From JBCCTX01 sp964468435 (GTDB taxonomy: Bacteria > Bacteroidota > Bacteroidia > J057): a stretch of DNA of 64,000 nucleotides. The position numbers were made by a program, and so were the translations under genes. Positions 54,346 through 63,668 of the stretch are shown piece by piece. Position 1 is the stretch's first letter, and every line of letters starts with the position of its first letter. The DNA is taken from positions 1 through 64,000 of the forward strand of contig CAYXVE010000023.1 in the NCBI GenBank assembly GCA_964468435.1, written 5' to 3'. The notes under the pieces were generated by a model. The model was given only the letters and a program-made list of their open reading frames with translations, was not told the origin of the DNA and searched no databases.

Positions 54346-56142
54346 TTATTGTTTCAGACGTAATGAATTGGGGTAGATTGGAGTATCTATCTCCCTTTCA
54401 GTGTTTGCTAGTCTTCGATGAATAGCAATTCCCATTCTAGGAGCAAAAAGCCCTATAATAGCCTTTTCTTCCTCTATTTTTTGCCAGAAATGAAGAATTT
54501 CGTTCTGTCTTAAATCACTTTCAGGAGACTGAATGATGATATCTATCAACCTATCGGTCTCATCGCTTCCGAAACCCGATAGATTTCCTCCTCCCTGCAA
54601 CCAGGATTCGCTCCGCCAGTCCTGATCAAGTTCAGCTTCAATTTTCTGAAAATTCTTATCCATAATAACTGCATCATAAAATCTGTCATCTACTTGCGAA
54701 TAAAATGCATGGGATCCAATGGGAAGTGGACGGCAATCGATACCATGAGACTGTAACTCCTTTTTCATGAAAGTAGCTATCATATTATGCTGCGCATTGG
54801 ACTTATCATATACCAGACTGAAGGAGAATTCATGTAGGTTATTGCCAATATTTTTCTCCAGTATCTGGTTTTTGTTCTCGTCTTTCCATCCTGCTTTCAG
54901 CAATAATTCAAGACCCTCTGCCGGATTATATTGTACCGGATTGAACATTGTATCCCACTTCACAGTCCTAGGTCTTACGGGAATGGCTATCCGGTCTACA
55001 TACAGCTCATCTCCATATTGCGACAAGATCATATCCTTCACCGGAATGAAATGTTCAAGTGCATTCCTAACATCAACGTCTAACAGGACTGGATTTCCTG
55101 TCAACTCATTGGGTTTTAGATTTACGGCAATGAAGTTAAAGCTTTCTCCGGGAAGTAAATTCATTTCATAAACCTGTTGCATACTATCTATCAATAGCTG
55201 CTCATAGTTTCGGGGGGGAATATGTGTGGCGAGATCTACTTCTTCGTTCAGTATATCTCTGATTATATCTAGTTTTCGGAACCTTATTTTCTCAGCAGAC
55301 TGCCGCAACATGGGATGAGCAGTAGTATCCTGCATCCAGTAATCTACTTTCTTTTCCAGTAATAAGTCTGCACCGGGCACCCATTTTGCTATCTTGTAAG
55401 GACCAGCTCCCGGATTTCGTACAGCCCAGGATGAATCTGTATCCACACGGGTATATTCTGCTGCCCACTGGACAAATGAAGAGTCTGTTGAAAGTAAATC
55501 CAGTTGCCGCATGTCATCCAGTTTGTATTTCCTAATCACTTCAGATGAATCATACAGATTCCTGGACAATACCACCCAGTAGTCGCTGAGGATGGTATTG
55601 GTGTAGTGGGGTTGCATTTCAACTTTAAATGTATAAGGATCCGAAAATCCCGTATCTATCCGTATTACATGATCAAAAATCTCTGTAAATACAGGATGAC
55701 TCAGTACCGGACAACTCAGAATTTTGGCGGAGAACAATACATCCTCAATTGTCAGTGGGGTCCCATCATCCCATTTAGCATCCTCTCTCAACCTAAATAT
55801 GTAAGCGCTTATCTCTTCATGTTCTTTGTTAGGAAGATGCTGCAACAACACTGGCTGCTGTTTGCCTGCTTCAGCAGGATGAGTCAGAGTGAGATGAAGT
55901 GGTATCCATATCTCAATAGGATTCATGAGTGTAGGATGCATGCTTGGGGGAAATTGATTCTCAGGTATACCCACTACAATTTCCTCCTGGGGCCGGTGAA
56001 AGGTATCCTGACTAGTTCCTGGATTACATCCGTATATCAGGACAATAATACACCCATAAAGAAAAATACATAACTTGAAGCAAGGATAACGTTTAAGACA
56101 TATTATCATAGCGTGATGATACGATCGACTACAGGGATTCAT
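54346..56142 (-). CDS. ABC-type solute-binding lipoprotein (family 5)
   Basis: 598 residues from the ATG at 56142, overlapping the cyclase stop; ATG at 56109 (MIICLKRYPC) is an alternative. Signal ends in LIYGC (lipobox). The SBP_bac_5 (oligopeptide/dipeptide-binding, OppA/DppA-like) pattern is seen in IFRLREDAKWDDGTPLTIEDVLFSAKIL, GAGPYKIAKWVPGADLLLEK and a C-terminal segment near DEILHFWQKIEEEKAIIGLF. No permease or ATPase genes are adjacent, so it may act as a ligand-binding partner rather than a transporter component. Positioned directly after a membrane cyclase. Confidence 0.88.
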   Translation of the reverse strand: MNPCSRSYHHAMIICLKRYPCFKLCIFLYGCIIVLIYGCNPGTSQDTFHRPQEEIVVGIPENQFPPSMHPTLMNPIEIWIPLHLTLTHPAEAGKQQPVLLQHLPNKEHEEISAYIFRLREDAKWDDGTPLTIEDVLFSAKILSCPVLSHPVFTEIFDHVIRIDTGFSDPYTFKVEMQPHYTNTILSDYWVVLSRNLYDSSEVIRKYKLDDMRQLDLLSTDSSFVQWAAEYTRVDTDSSWAVRNPGAGPYKIAKWVPGADLLLEKKVDYWMQDTTAHPMLRQSAEKIRFRKLDIIRDILNEEVDLATHIPPRNYEQLLIDSMQQVYEMNLLPGESFNFIAVNLKPNELTGNPVLLDVDVRNALEHFIPVKDMILSQYGDELYVDRIAIPVRPRTVKWDTMFNPVQYNPAEGLELLLKAGWKDENKNQILEKNIGNNLHEFSFSLVYDKSNAQHNMIATFMKKELQSHGIDCRPLPIGSHAFYSQVDDRFYDAVIMDKNFQKIEAELDQDWRSESWLQGGGNLSGFGSDETDRLIDIIIQSPESDLRQNEILHFWQKIEEEKAIIGLFAPRMGIAIHRRLANTEREIDTPIYPNSLRLKQ

Positions 56143-57262
56143 TTACGGTAGAAGACTGTGTTTGAGATTTAATACCCACCTGATTTTTATTGGGATAAGC
56201 TAAGGAGGAAGTTGTGTTTCTGTTCCGGTCATATATCGGATCGAGGCTAAACAAGGTTATTTCTTTCTCTTTCCCCCTAAGAATAATTTTGCCAATAAAT
56301 TCTTCTTTATATTCATTTCCCAGATCAAGTAACTGCAAGAGATTGGATGATAGCAGGAGTCTTCTGCCGATGCGATTAGTTTCTGCCTGAATACGTGAGG
56401 CAGTATTGATCGTATCGCCGTGAAATACAATACTTCTTTTGTAGTCTCCAATCTCTCCGGCTACGACTTTGCCGATATGGTAGCCAGCTTTGAAGACCGG
56501 TTCAAAACCATAGCGCTGCAGATATCGCTCCCGTTTGGCTTTCATTTTGGCTTCGATCAGGAAAAAACACCGGATACAATTTAGGTTTCTAACGCCGCGA
56601 TCTTTGGGCCAGGTGATGACAACTTCATCGCCTACATACTGGTAGATCTCTCCGCGTGTACGGTGTATGGGTTCTGCTATGTCAAAGAAATAATCGTTCA
56701 GCAGACGATGCCATTCCAGATGCCCTAATTTCTCCGCGATGTGGGTTGAAGACTTCATATCTACAAACATGAAGATGCGCTCCTCTTCCTTAGGCAGGTA
56801 ATACCTACCAAGAAGATAATTAAGCAATACGTTGCGGCCGAGCAGGCGTGATACCAATGCAGTAAACTGGATCATCAGCAAAAGCAGAAAACTTACTCCA
56901 ATAACCTCCAGGATTTTGCTTTCCAGAATTTGGCTTCCCAGTGCCCCGGGTTCCCAAAATGTGGAAAATGATATTTCCGCTTTGTATCCGATAGATTTAC
57001 CCGCTATCAATAGCAATACAAAAGATATGACAAACAGATAGGACAAGGTTCTCACCAACAGAACAGTAATAAACCGTCTTCGCCTTAGCCTGCCACTGAA
57101 CAACCACTGGTCAAGTATTCCAGTGAACAATCCCATAAGAAGTCCTCCAATTGCACTGACCGTCAGCATTTGCTCATCCAGTGCCAACCATGCATACAGC
57201 ATTCCCAGTAGTATCCCAAATAACGAACGCCATAAAACTGCTGTAAGTTTTTCTTGCCACAT
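56129..57262 (-). CDS. Membrane class III adenylate/guanylate cyclase
   Basis: 377 residues. About four membrane helices in residues 8-135, then a class III catalytic domain (about 160-325). The two metal aspartates are Asp168 (FMFVDMKSSTHIAE) and Asp212 (YVGDEVVITW). GEIGDYKRSIVFHGDTINTASRIQAE is the C1 helical/transition-state region. Whether it makes cAMP or cGMP is not clear from the residues alone. It has no extracellular domain of size, so the overlapping solute-binding lipoprotein could supply signal input (inference). Its last codons overlap the start of that gene by 14 bp. Confidence 0.92.
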   Translation of the reverse strand: MWQEKLTAVLWRSLFGILLGMLYAWLALDEQMLTVSAIGGLLMGLFTGILDQWLFSGRLRRRRFITVLLVRTLSYLFVISFVLLLIAGKSIGYKAEISFSTFWEPGALGSQILESKILEVIGVSFLLLLMIQFTALVSRLLGRNVLLNYLLGRYYLPKEEERIFMFVDMKSSTHIAEKLGHLEWHRLLNDYFFDIAEPIHRTRGEIYQYVGDEVVITWPKDRGVRNLNCIRCFFLIEAKMKAKRERYLQRYGFEPVFKAGYHIGKVVAGEIGDYKRSIVFHGDTINTASRIQAETNRIGRRLLLSSNLLQLLDLGNEYKEEFIGKIILRGKEKEITLFSLDPIYDRNRNTTSSLAYPNKNQVGIKSQTQSSTVNESL

Positions 57263-57339
57263 ATCTGAGGAATCAGTCTCGTTATATATGCGATGTTACT
57301 AATTTTTACCCCTTAATGTACTATCGAAGTCAAAATTTT

Positions 57340-58311
57340 TTACCCTTTCTTTTGTCGAAATATCAAGAGATTACCCTTTCCACTTTTACCTTCATTGGAA
57401 ATAAACAACGTGCCGTCAGGAGCGAAACAGATGCCTTCTGGTTGCTTGAAAGTATCTTTATCAAGTGGCTTGACATTTTTGAGCTTTCCATCCCGATCGA
57501 AGATTACAAGAAGCTTACCCACTGTACCTATAATGTATATATCTCCACTGAGCGGATGTACAGCAATACCTGAGGGCTTAAAAGCATCATCTCCATCTGG
57601 ATCAAAATCAGCGGCATATTCTCTTTCAAATTCATTTGTTGCATAAGCGATAAGCAGTTGAGAGAGCTGATAGAAGTCAATCTGGATGAAAGGTTCTGTA
57701 TTCATTTCCATCTCATTCAGGCTGAAAGCATACACAGCCCGGGTATTGGGGTAGGATTTGCCATATATACCCGGTGCTTCCTTACAAGCCAGTAATAGCT
57801 GTTCATTTTCGGGACTATACCCCAGGCCTTCTACATTATTTCTGCCTGACAAGAGAGTTTTGTATTTTCTTGCTATAGGCTCTTTGTCAAGAAAGTTCAT
57901 CACCTGATGCAATACCCCATTACTTTCCATCACGTATGCATGATCGCCTACAATTTCCAGCCCTTCATAATCTCCATCACTGTTGAACTTTATTTCTTCG
58001 GTTACATCCTCCTCTTTATAGTTGTAGATATAAATCTTGCCTTGTTCATCCTGAACCATTGCAGTGAGATTCTGGCCTACAAAGGTCAAACCTGACACTT
58101 CTTCGAGTTTTTTCGGTAATTTTTGTTTATTGTCAGGATTTTCTAGATCGTAGGGGAAGTATGGGGCTGGTGGCAATTGTTTCAGTGGAATAATATTTCG
58201 CTCTACCCTTTCCTGTTTGGGGAGTTTGAGGGTAAAAACAGCAACAACGATGAGCAGGCCCAACAACCCACCTGCGATCCATACCCAGATTTGATTAGCA
58301 GATATTGGCAT
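57340..58311 (-). CDS. SdiA-regulated-type protein, beta-propeller
   Basis: 323 residues from the ATG at 58311 (MPISANQIW); a longer frame to 58425 overlaps psuG and lacks a signal peptide. One N-terminal membrane helix (IWVWIAGGLLGLLIVVAVFTL), then a beta-propeller of SdiA-regulated/NHL-type repeats (LEEVSGLTFVGQNLTAMVQDEQGKIYIYN, YEGLEIVGDHAYVMESNG, NVEGLGYSPENEQLLLACK, FKPSGIAVHPLSGDIYIIG, FKQPEGICFAPDGTLFISNEG). Anchored with the propeller likely in the periplasm. Divergent from psuG (72 bp). Function in Bacteroidota unknown. Confidence 0.8.
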   Translation of the reverse strand: MPISANQIWVWIAGGLLGLLIVVAVFTLKLPKQERVERNIIPLKQLPPAPYFPYDLENPDNKQKLPKKLEEVSGLTFVGQNLTAMVQDEQGKIYIYNYKEEDVTEEIKFNSDGDYEGLEIVGDHAYVMESNGVLHQVMNFLDKEPIARKYKTLLSGRNNVEGLGYSPENEQLLLACKEAPGIYGKSYPNTRAVYAFSLNEMEMNTEPFIQIDFYQLSQLLIAYATNEFEREYAADFDPDGDDAFKPSGIAVHPLSGDIYIIGTVGKLLVIFDRDGKLKNVKPLDKDTFKQPEGICFAPDGTLFISNEGKSGKGNLLIFRQKKG

Positions 58312-58383
58312 GTAATGATTGGATAAATTTATGAAAGTTGCATATACATTTAATTTTAACCAAAAAAATATAACATTGAAACC

Positions 58384-59355
58384 ATGAATGCTCAAAAACA
58401 CATTGTATATACTCCAGAAGTACAATCAGCTTTATCAGATTCAATGCCTGTAGTTGCATTGGAATCAACAATAATCGCTCATGGGATGCCGTATCCGGAA
58501 AATGTGGAGACGGCATTATCTATGGAGCAAATTATACGTTCTCAAAATGCCATCCCCGCGACCATAGCCATTCTGGATGGAAAAATCCGGATCGGATTAT
58601 CGCTCGATGATATTGAACGGCTTGCCCGTAGCCCTGAGGTATTCAAAGCCAGTCGCCGGGATATCAGCTATGTCATATCGCTTCAAAAGCATGCTGGTAC
58701 CACTGTGGCAGCTACGATGCTTTGTGCGCACTTGGCCGGGATACGGATCTTTGCCACAGGAGGGATCGGAGGAGTACATCGCAATGCCATGCAAACATTC
58801 GATATCTCAGCTGATCTTCAAGAACTTGCCCGAACTCCAGTAGTAGTCGTATCAGCAGGTGCAAAAGCGATACTCGACCTTCCGTCTACCCTTGAATACC
58901 TGGAAACAATGGGAATACCCGTGATTGGTGTAGGTACCGATGAATTTCCCGCATTCTTTACCCGTTCGAGTGGCCTTTTACTCCCATACCGGCTTGATAC
59001 ACCAATAGAAATAGCCCAGTTGATAAAAATCCATCTGGAGTTGGGTTTGTCTAATGGCATACTGGTAGCCAACCCTATCTCTGATGATGAGGCTGTCGAA
59101 CAAGAACTAATCGAAAAATCCGTCAGGCAGGCAATAGCAGAAGCCCAACAACAATCCATTACAGGTAAATCGATCACACCATTTTTACTGGACCGGGTCA
59201 AAACCTTAACAAGTGGAAAAAGCCTCGAAGCAAATATCAAACTTGTTAAACATAATGCAATGCTTGCAGCTCAACTGGCGGTACAACTTCAGAAGCTCGA
59301 TCCTCCTCAAGAAGATATACCCGAAGAATCCTGGATAAGAAGAAGATTCCGCTAA
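58384..59355 (+). CDS. psuG: Pseudouridine-5'-phosphate glycosidase
   Basis: 323 residues, standard length. Signature ALESTIIAHGMPYPENVETA near the start, DGKIRIGLSLDDI, and GGIGGVHRNAMQTFDISADLQEL. It cleaves pseudouridine 5'-phosphate to uracil and ribose 5-phosphate. The usual partner psuK (pseudouridine kinase) is not adjacent, so substrate would come from a distant kinase. A strong hairpin follows at 59361. The last residues (WIRRRFR) are basic. Confidence 0.95.
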   Translation: MNAQKHIVYTPEVQSALSDSMPVVALESTIIAHGMPYPENVETALSMEQIIRSQNAIPATIAILDGKIRIGLSLDDIERLARSPEVFKASRRDISYVISLQKHAGTTVAATMLCAHLAGIRIFATGGIGGVHRNAMQTFDISADLQELARTPVVVVSAGAKAILDLPSTLEYLETMGIPVIGVGTDEFPAFFTRSSGLLLPYRLDTPIEIAQLIKIHLELGLSNGILVANPISDDEAVEQELIEKSVRQAIAEAQQQSITGKSITPFLLDRVKTLTSGKSLEANIKLVKHNAMLAAQLAVQLQKLDPPQEDIPEESWIRRRFR

Positions 59356-59360
59356 AAAAA

Positions 59361-59383
59361 CAGCCGCTTGAGGCGGCTGTTTT
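59361..59383 (+). terminator. Rho-independent terminator of psuG
   Basis: CAGCCGC (59361-59367) pairs with GCGGCTG (59373-59379) over a 5-nt loop; A7 before and TTTT after. Directly follows the psuG stop. Confidence 0.85.
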
Positions 59384-59591
59384 AAATGCAAGGAGTGTTG
59401 GAAGTTAAACAAAATTTGTCCCCAAATATATTAAAAATTTCCTTCCCTGAAAATGCCATTTTTAGGACACCGGTAAGCTTCCCAAAATGATATAAATCAA
59501 CCAAAATATCCTTTATTTTTACGGTATAAGGTCCGCTTTTTGCTAAGAAAAAAATATACATTTACATAAAACTCCATCTATATATATACCC

Positions 59592-60953
59592 ATGAGATTA
59601 TCAGGCTACCTCTCAATCGTACTTGCTCTTTGTGTAATTGCCTGCAATGAAACAGATGTTGATCTCCCGGGAGGTTTTGACGATCAAGGACCTGACCTCC
59701 TGGATATGGAGCTTGAACAAACAATTGCCAGTACAGATCCAAAGGGATTAGAGGCTTATATCCTGCCAGATGAAAAGAACTGGAGAGGCATCCCTGAAGA
59801 TCCCCGCAATCCCATAACACCTGAAAAGATAGAACTGGGAAAATTATTATTTCACGAGACAGGATTTGCTATACATGCTAAGAAAGATAAGGGAATGAAG
59901 ACATATTCCTGTGCCAGTTGCCACCATGTAGATGCTGGATTCCAGGCGGGACGCAGACAAGGCATAGGTGATGGAGGCCTTGGATTCGGAATACGTGGAG
60001 AGGGCAGAAAAGGCGATCCAGTATATCATCCAGATAGTATGGATGTACAATCAACTCGTACGCCCACCGTTCTCAACGTGGCTTACCAGCCCAACCAGAT
60101 ATGGAATGGACAATTTGGTGCAACACATAAAAATCTGGGGACAGAAGACAAATGGGTGCGGGGCGAACCAACGGGTATGAACTATACTGGATTTCAGGGC
60201 CCTGAGGCACAAGCTATAGCAGGTCTTAAAATTCATCGTATAGAGATCAATGATTCTCTTACCCGGATATTGGGTTATCAGGAAATGTTTGACCAGGTAT
60301 TCTCAGGGTTTCCAGCACATGACAGATATCACAACATGAGTGCAGGACTGGCTATTGCAGCTTATGAACGCAGACTGGTTTCCAACCAGGCTCCTTTCCA
60401 AAAATGGTTAAGAGGTGAAAGAGATGCTATGAAGGACCAGGAAAAAGAAGGAGCTATCCTATTTTTTGGTAAGGCTGAATGCGTTAGCTGCCACAAAGGA
60501 CCTGCACTAAACGAGATGGAGTTTTACGCACTAGGTTTCAATGATCTTACCGGACCGGACATTTTCAGTGTAAGTCCCAATGACGATTCACATCTTGGGC
60601 GGGGTGGCTTTACCGAGCGATCAGAAGACCTGTATAAATTTAAAGTTCCTCAGTTATACAACCTCAAAGACTCACCTTTTTATGGGCATGGGGGTACATT
60701 CCATTCTATTCGTTCAGTCATTGAGTACAAGAATACGGCTATTCCGGAAAATCCCAATGTTCCTGCAAGCCAACTGGCAGAAGCGTTTCATCCACTAAGC
60801 CTTACAGATAAAGAGATCGACGCGATTACAGTGTTCCTGGAGAAGGGTCTTTACGACCCTTACCTTAGCAGATATGTTCCTGAACAGCTTCCATCTGGTA
60901 AATGCTTTCCCAACAATGACAAAGTGACTCGTAGAGATCTGGGCTGCGATTAG
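59592..60953 (+). CDS. Di-heme cytochrome c peroxidase-like lipoprotein
   Basis: 453 residues. Signal ends in VIAC lipobox (Cys18). Two c-type heme motifs: CASCH (107-111) and CVSCH (297-301), the layout of bacterial CcpA/MauG proteins. KFKVPQLYNLKDSPFYGHGGTFHSIRSVIEYKN near the C terminus is the conserved heme-proximal/Ca-site region. Likely reduces hydrogen peroxide or oxidises a cofactor precursor (MauG-type) in the envelope. It is larger than classical CcpA (about 330-350) by an N-terminal extension and an insert at about 110-175. Single gene with a weak promoter-like TATTTTTACG at 59514. Converges on the M14 gene, stop codons one base apart. Confidence 0.88.
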   Translation: MRLSGYLSIVLALCVIACNETDVDLPGGFDDQGPDLLDMELEQTIASTDPKGLEAYILPDEKNWRGIPEDPRNPITPEKIELGKLLFHETGFAIHAKKDKGMKTYSCASCHHVDAGFQAGRRQGIGDGGLGFGIRGEGRKGDPVYHPDSMDVQSTRTPTVLNVAYQPNQIWNGQFGATHKNLGTEDKWVRGEPTGMNYTGFQGPEAQAIAGLKIHRIEINDSLTRILGYQEMFDQVFSGFPAHDRYHNMSAGLAIAAYERRLVSNQAPFQKWLRGERDAMKDQEKEGAILFFGKAECVSCHKGPALNEMEFYALGFNDLTGPDIFSVSPNDDSHLGRGGFTERSEDLYKFKVPQLYNLKDSPFYGHGGTFHSIRSVIEYKNTAIPENPNVPASQLAEAFHPLSLTDKEIDAITVFLEKGLYDPYLSRYVPEQLPSGKCFPNNDKVTRRDLGCD

Positions 60954-60954
60954 G

Positions 60955-63495
60955 CTATTGAACCAAAAATATAGCATTTCCCAGTAGAAGCTTCCCAGTA
61001 TACCAGAACTGACGTATAATAGGAGAATCTGTAAAATAGATTATTGTACCGTCTCCATAGTTTTCAACGCCCATCGCAAGCGTATTCTCCAGATCTTTAC
61101 GAAGATTTGAACCCGTGAATCCGCTTCTATGAGCATCTCCTTCAAATGTACCTACGTTCCAGGAATTCTGGGGGAGATATGGGTAAGGGGTATTGTTTCT
61201 CTTGATCAGAAAGGTCTTTTCACCCAGTCCAAAAGCCAGAGGATGAGTCTCATCCAGTGTTACTTCATAAATGCTTCCTGCTACTGAATTACTTAGCCTC
61301 TTTCTTTCTCTGTCACCATATATCTCAAGCAGTATATCATCCAGAGCGATATCAGGACTATCTTCTTCTGATTTCGATGTCTCTTCAAGTGCCCTGGCAA
61401 GTTCTGTAAGGGGTTTATCATCTTCATAAGCATTGGAAGAAAATACAGAAATAGCTCGCTCCATGGCAATAACCTTCCCTCCATTCTGAACAAAATCAAG
61501 CAAGATTTCGTCGAAGCGACCATATGACCCTGAAGCCAGCAGAATAACATCGTAACCGCTAAGATCAACCCGGCTTAGGTAGGATGTATTGATTACTTGC
61601 AGGGGATAGTTAAGATCCTGTTCTATAAAATGCCAAAGTTCTCCAAATGCAGTGGGAGACACGCCCTCACCGTTGATGATAGCTAAACGGGGGGTACTAA
61701 TGAAAGAGACATCATTTGATCCGAAATCCTTGCCTTCCTCTACCATACCCGTTTCTACGGCGATCAACTCACAATGGTGATCACGTGCAAGGTCTGTAGT
61801 GACTTGGAAAAAATCTCTACCAGGATTATCCAAACGAGTGATGATTAGTGTACCAGATGCATAAATTTCCTGGTTTATCTGAAAGGATTTTTCGGCATAT
61901 CTCACCTCTATTTTATGGTCTAGTAATGCAGAGAGAAAATTGACCTGTGCCGGATCTTCCCATTTCACCAACCATGCATAAGGCCTATTAGCCGGAGTTG
62001 GTATTTCAGGAGAAGCAATTGATGGTTTTTCCTTCTGTAAGGCTATCTGGCTCTCTGTCGCATATGCATGGAGATTATATACGTAGGGTAATGCCCATGC
62101 CGTGAGATCATAGGTGATAGAATCTTCCAGAAAAGTCTCTGGTTCCAGGAGGACCTGTACCAGCCGGGATCTGGACTGGTACGCAGATATTACGACATCT
62201 TCTTGATCCAATAGAAATCTTTCTCTTTCACCCTTTTGATAAGAAAAACCCGGATACTCAGTTCCACTATACGCTGGATAACGGTAGTGAATTTGTTGTT
62301 TATCGAGCAATTCCAGAAAAGCTTTTAATCTGGCAGGGGGTGTTTGATCCGTTTTGATCACGTAAGATTTATAATTACTGACCGGATTTGTACGACCTTC
62401 TTCGAAGAAATTGTTAAATTCTTCAATCAGTTTATTCCGGTAGCGATGAGCTGTTTCCAGAGTAGCCCATCCTGCTGTAAAATGGTGTGCCAACCTATCA
62501 TATAAGGTTAGTGTATCTCCATTGGCAATAATGAGCGACCTTCCCGCAATTCCCCCTCCACCCTGTTCATACGTAAATCCGATAGCACCATTGTATGTGG
62601 GCCATGTATCTCCATAGCTGGGATAGAGCAAATCATATACTTCCCGCGTAAAATAGAGCCATGAATTCTGATCGAAGTATCGAGCATTATTCCTTCCTAC
62701 AAGTGCCTGAAATTCTCGTTGCCAGGGGGTAATGACCTCATGGAAAGGCTTGGCTGCCGGCCCAAAAAAGAAAGTCGAATTGGGGCCCATTTCATGAAAG
62801 TCCACAGCCACATGAGGCATCCATCGCTGATATTGCCTGATACGTTGCTGTGTCTCTATTTGAGTCTGCCAGCACCAATCCCGGTTGAGGTCAAACAGGT
62901 AGTGATTGTACCTGCCTCCAGGCCAGGGTTCGTTATGCTCATAGGAATTGCGATCAGGTGTGACCCTACGGTTAGCCACCTGTCTGTACCAGTTGGCATA
63001 GCGATCTCTGCCATCAGGATTGATACAGGGGTCGATCAGCACAATCATATCCTCCAACCAGTTGGCAGTATCGGCTTCGAGCAGGGCATAGGTTGTGGCG
63101 AGGGCTGCTTCCATAGCCACCGATTCATTGCCATGGACATTAAAGCCATACCATATGATGGGTTTTTGTGCTGCAGTACCTTTTTCGTTTGATAATCCGG
63201 CAGCATTTAGATTTTTTTTGCGAATTTCCTCTAATTGGTTGATATGATCCTCATTGCTTACAGCAGCCAGTAACAAAGGCCTACCCTCATATGTACGACC
63301 ATACTCCAGCAAGCTTACCTGGGGTGAGTTCTGTGCCAGGTATTCGAAGTAGGTTACAACTTGATGGTAATAGGTAAACTGAGACCCCAATGGATAACCT
63401 AAAAAATCTGACGGACTCTGGAGTATCTGTGCAGATAGGGAAGCAGAAAAACCAGAAAAAATCAGAAAAATCAAAATTTTAAAATACTTATTCAT
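60955..63495 (-). CDS. Secreted M14 zinc carboxypeptidase
   Basis: 846 residues from the ATG at 63495 (MNKYFKIL); the frame extends to 63513. Signal peptide ends near SLSAQ. The M14 domain spans about 30-360. Zinc ligands: HGNE (His121, Glu124) and His234 (VAVDFHEMG). FTYEQGGGG is the likely catalytic Glu region, and NPDGRDRYANWYRQVANRR contains the substrate-binding Arg/Asn cluster. The C-terminal part (about 360-846) has a class-I-glutamine-amidotransferase-like fold segment (VILLASGSYGRFDEILLDFVQNGGKVIAMERA). No T9SS sorting domain. Acts on extracellular peptides. Confidence 0.9.
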   Translation of the reverse strand: MNKYFKILIFLIFSGFSASLSAQILQSPSDFLGYPLGSQFTYYHQVVTYFEYLAQNSPQVSLLEYGRTYEGRPLLLAAVSNEDHINQLEEIRKKNLNAAGLSNEKGTAAQKPIIWYGFNVHGNESVAMEAALATTYALLEADTANWLEDMIVLIDPCINPDGRDRYANWYRQVANRRVTPDRNSYEHNEPWPGGRYNHYLFDLNRDWCWQTQIETQQRIRQYQRWMPHVAVDFHEMGPNSTFFFGPAAKPFHEVITPWQREFQALVGRNNARYFDQNSWLYFTREVYDLLYPSYGDTWPTYNGAIGFTYEQGGGGIAGRSLIIANGDTLTLYDRLAHHFTAGWATLETAHRYRNKLIEEFNNFFEEGRTNPVSNYKSYVIKTDQTPPARLKAFLELLDKQQIHYRYPAYSGTEYPGFSYQKGERERFLLDQEDVVISAYQSRSRLVQVLLEPETFLEDSITYDLTAWALPYVYNLHAYATESQIALQKEKPSIASPEIPTPANRPYAWLVKWEDPAQVNFLSALLDHKIEVRYAEKSFQINQEIYASGTLIITRLDNPGRDFFQVTTDLARDHHCELIAVETGMVEEGKDFGSNDVSFISTPRLAIINGEGVSPTAFGELWHFIEQDLNYPLQVINTSYLSRVDLSGYDVILLASGSYGRFDEILLDFVQNGGKVIAMERAISVFSSNAYEDDKPLTELARALEETSKSEEDSPDIALDDILLEIYGDRERKRLSNSVAGSIYEVTLDETHPLAFGLGEKTFLIKRNNTPYPYLPQNSWNVGTFEGDAHRSGFTGSNLRKDLENTLAMGVENYGDGTIIYFTDSPIIRQFWYTGKLLLGNAIFLVQ

Positions 63496-63668
63496 ATGCA
63501 GCATATTATGCAAAAGTAAGAGTATAGCCCAATAAATTTTATCAAAATTTAATTAAACAGCATGACCAACAGGTTGGGCAGGCTAAAAAAATTATAACAA
63601 AAACAACTATATAGTTGTATTTATTTATTAAAAATAGTATAATTACAATTCCATAGTTACAAAACGCC

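Noticed and set aside
62719..63192. 157-codon plus frame opposite the M14 peptidase
   Set aside because: The opposite strand has the full zinc carboxypeptidase motif set; this frame has none.
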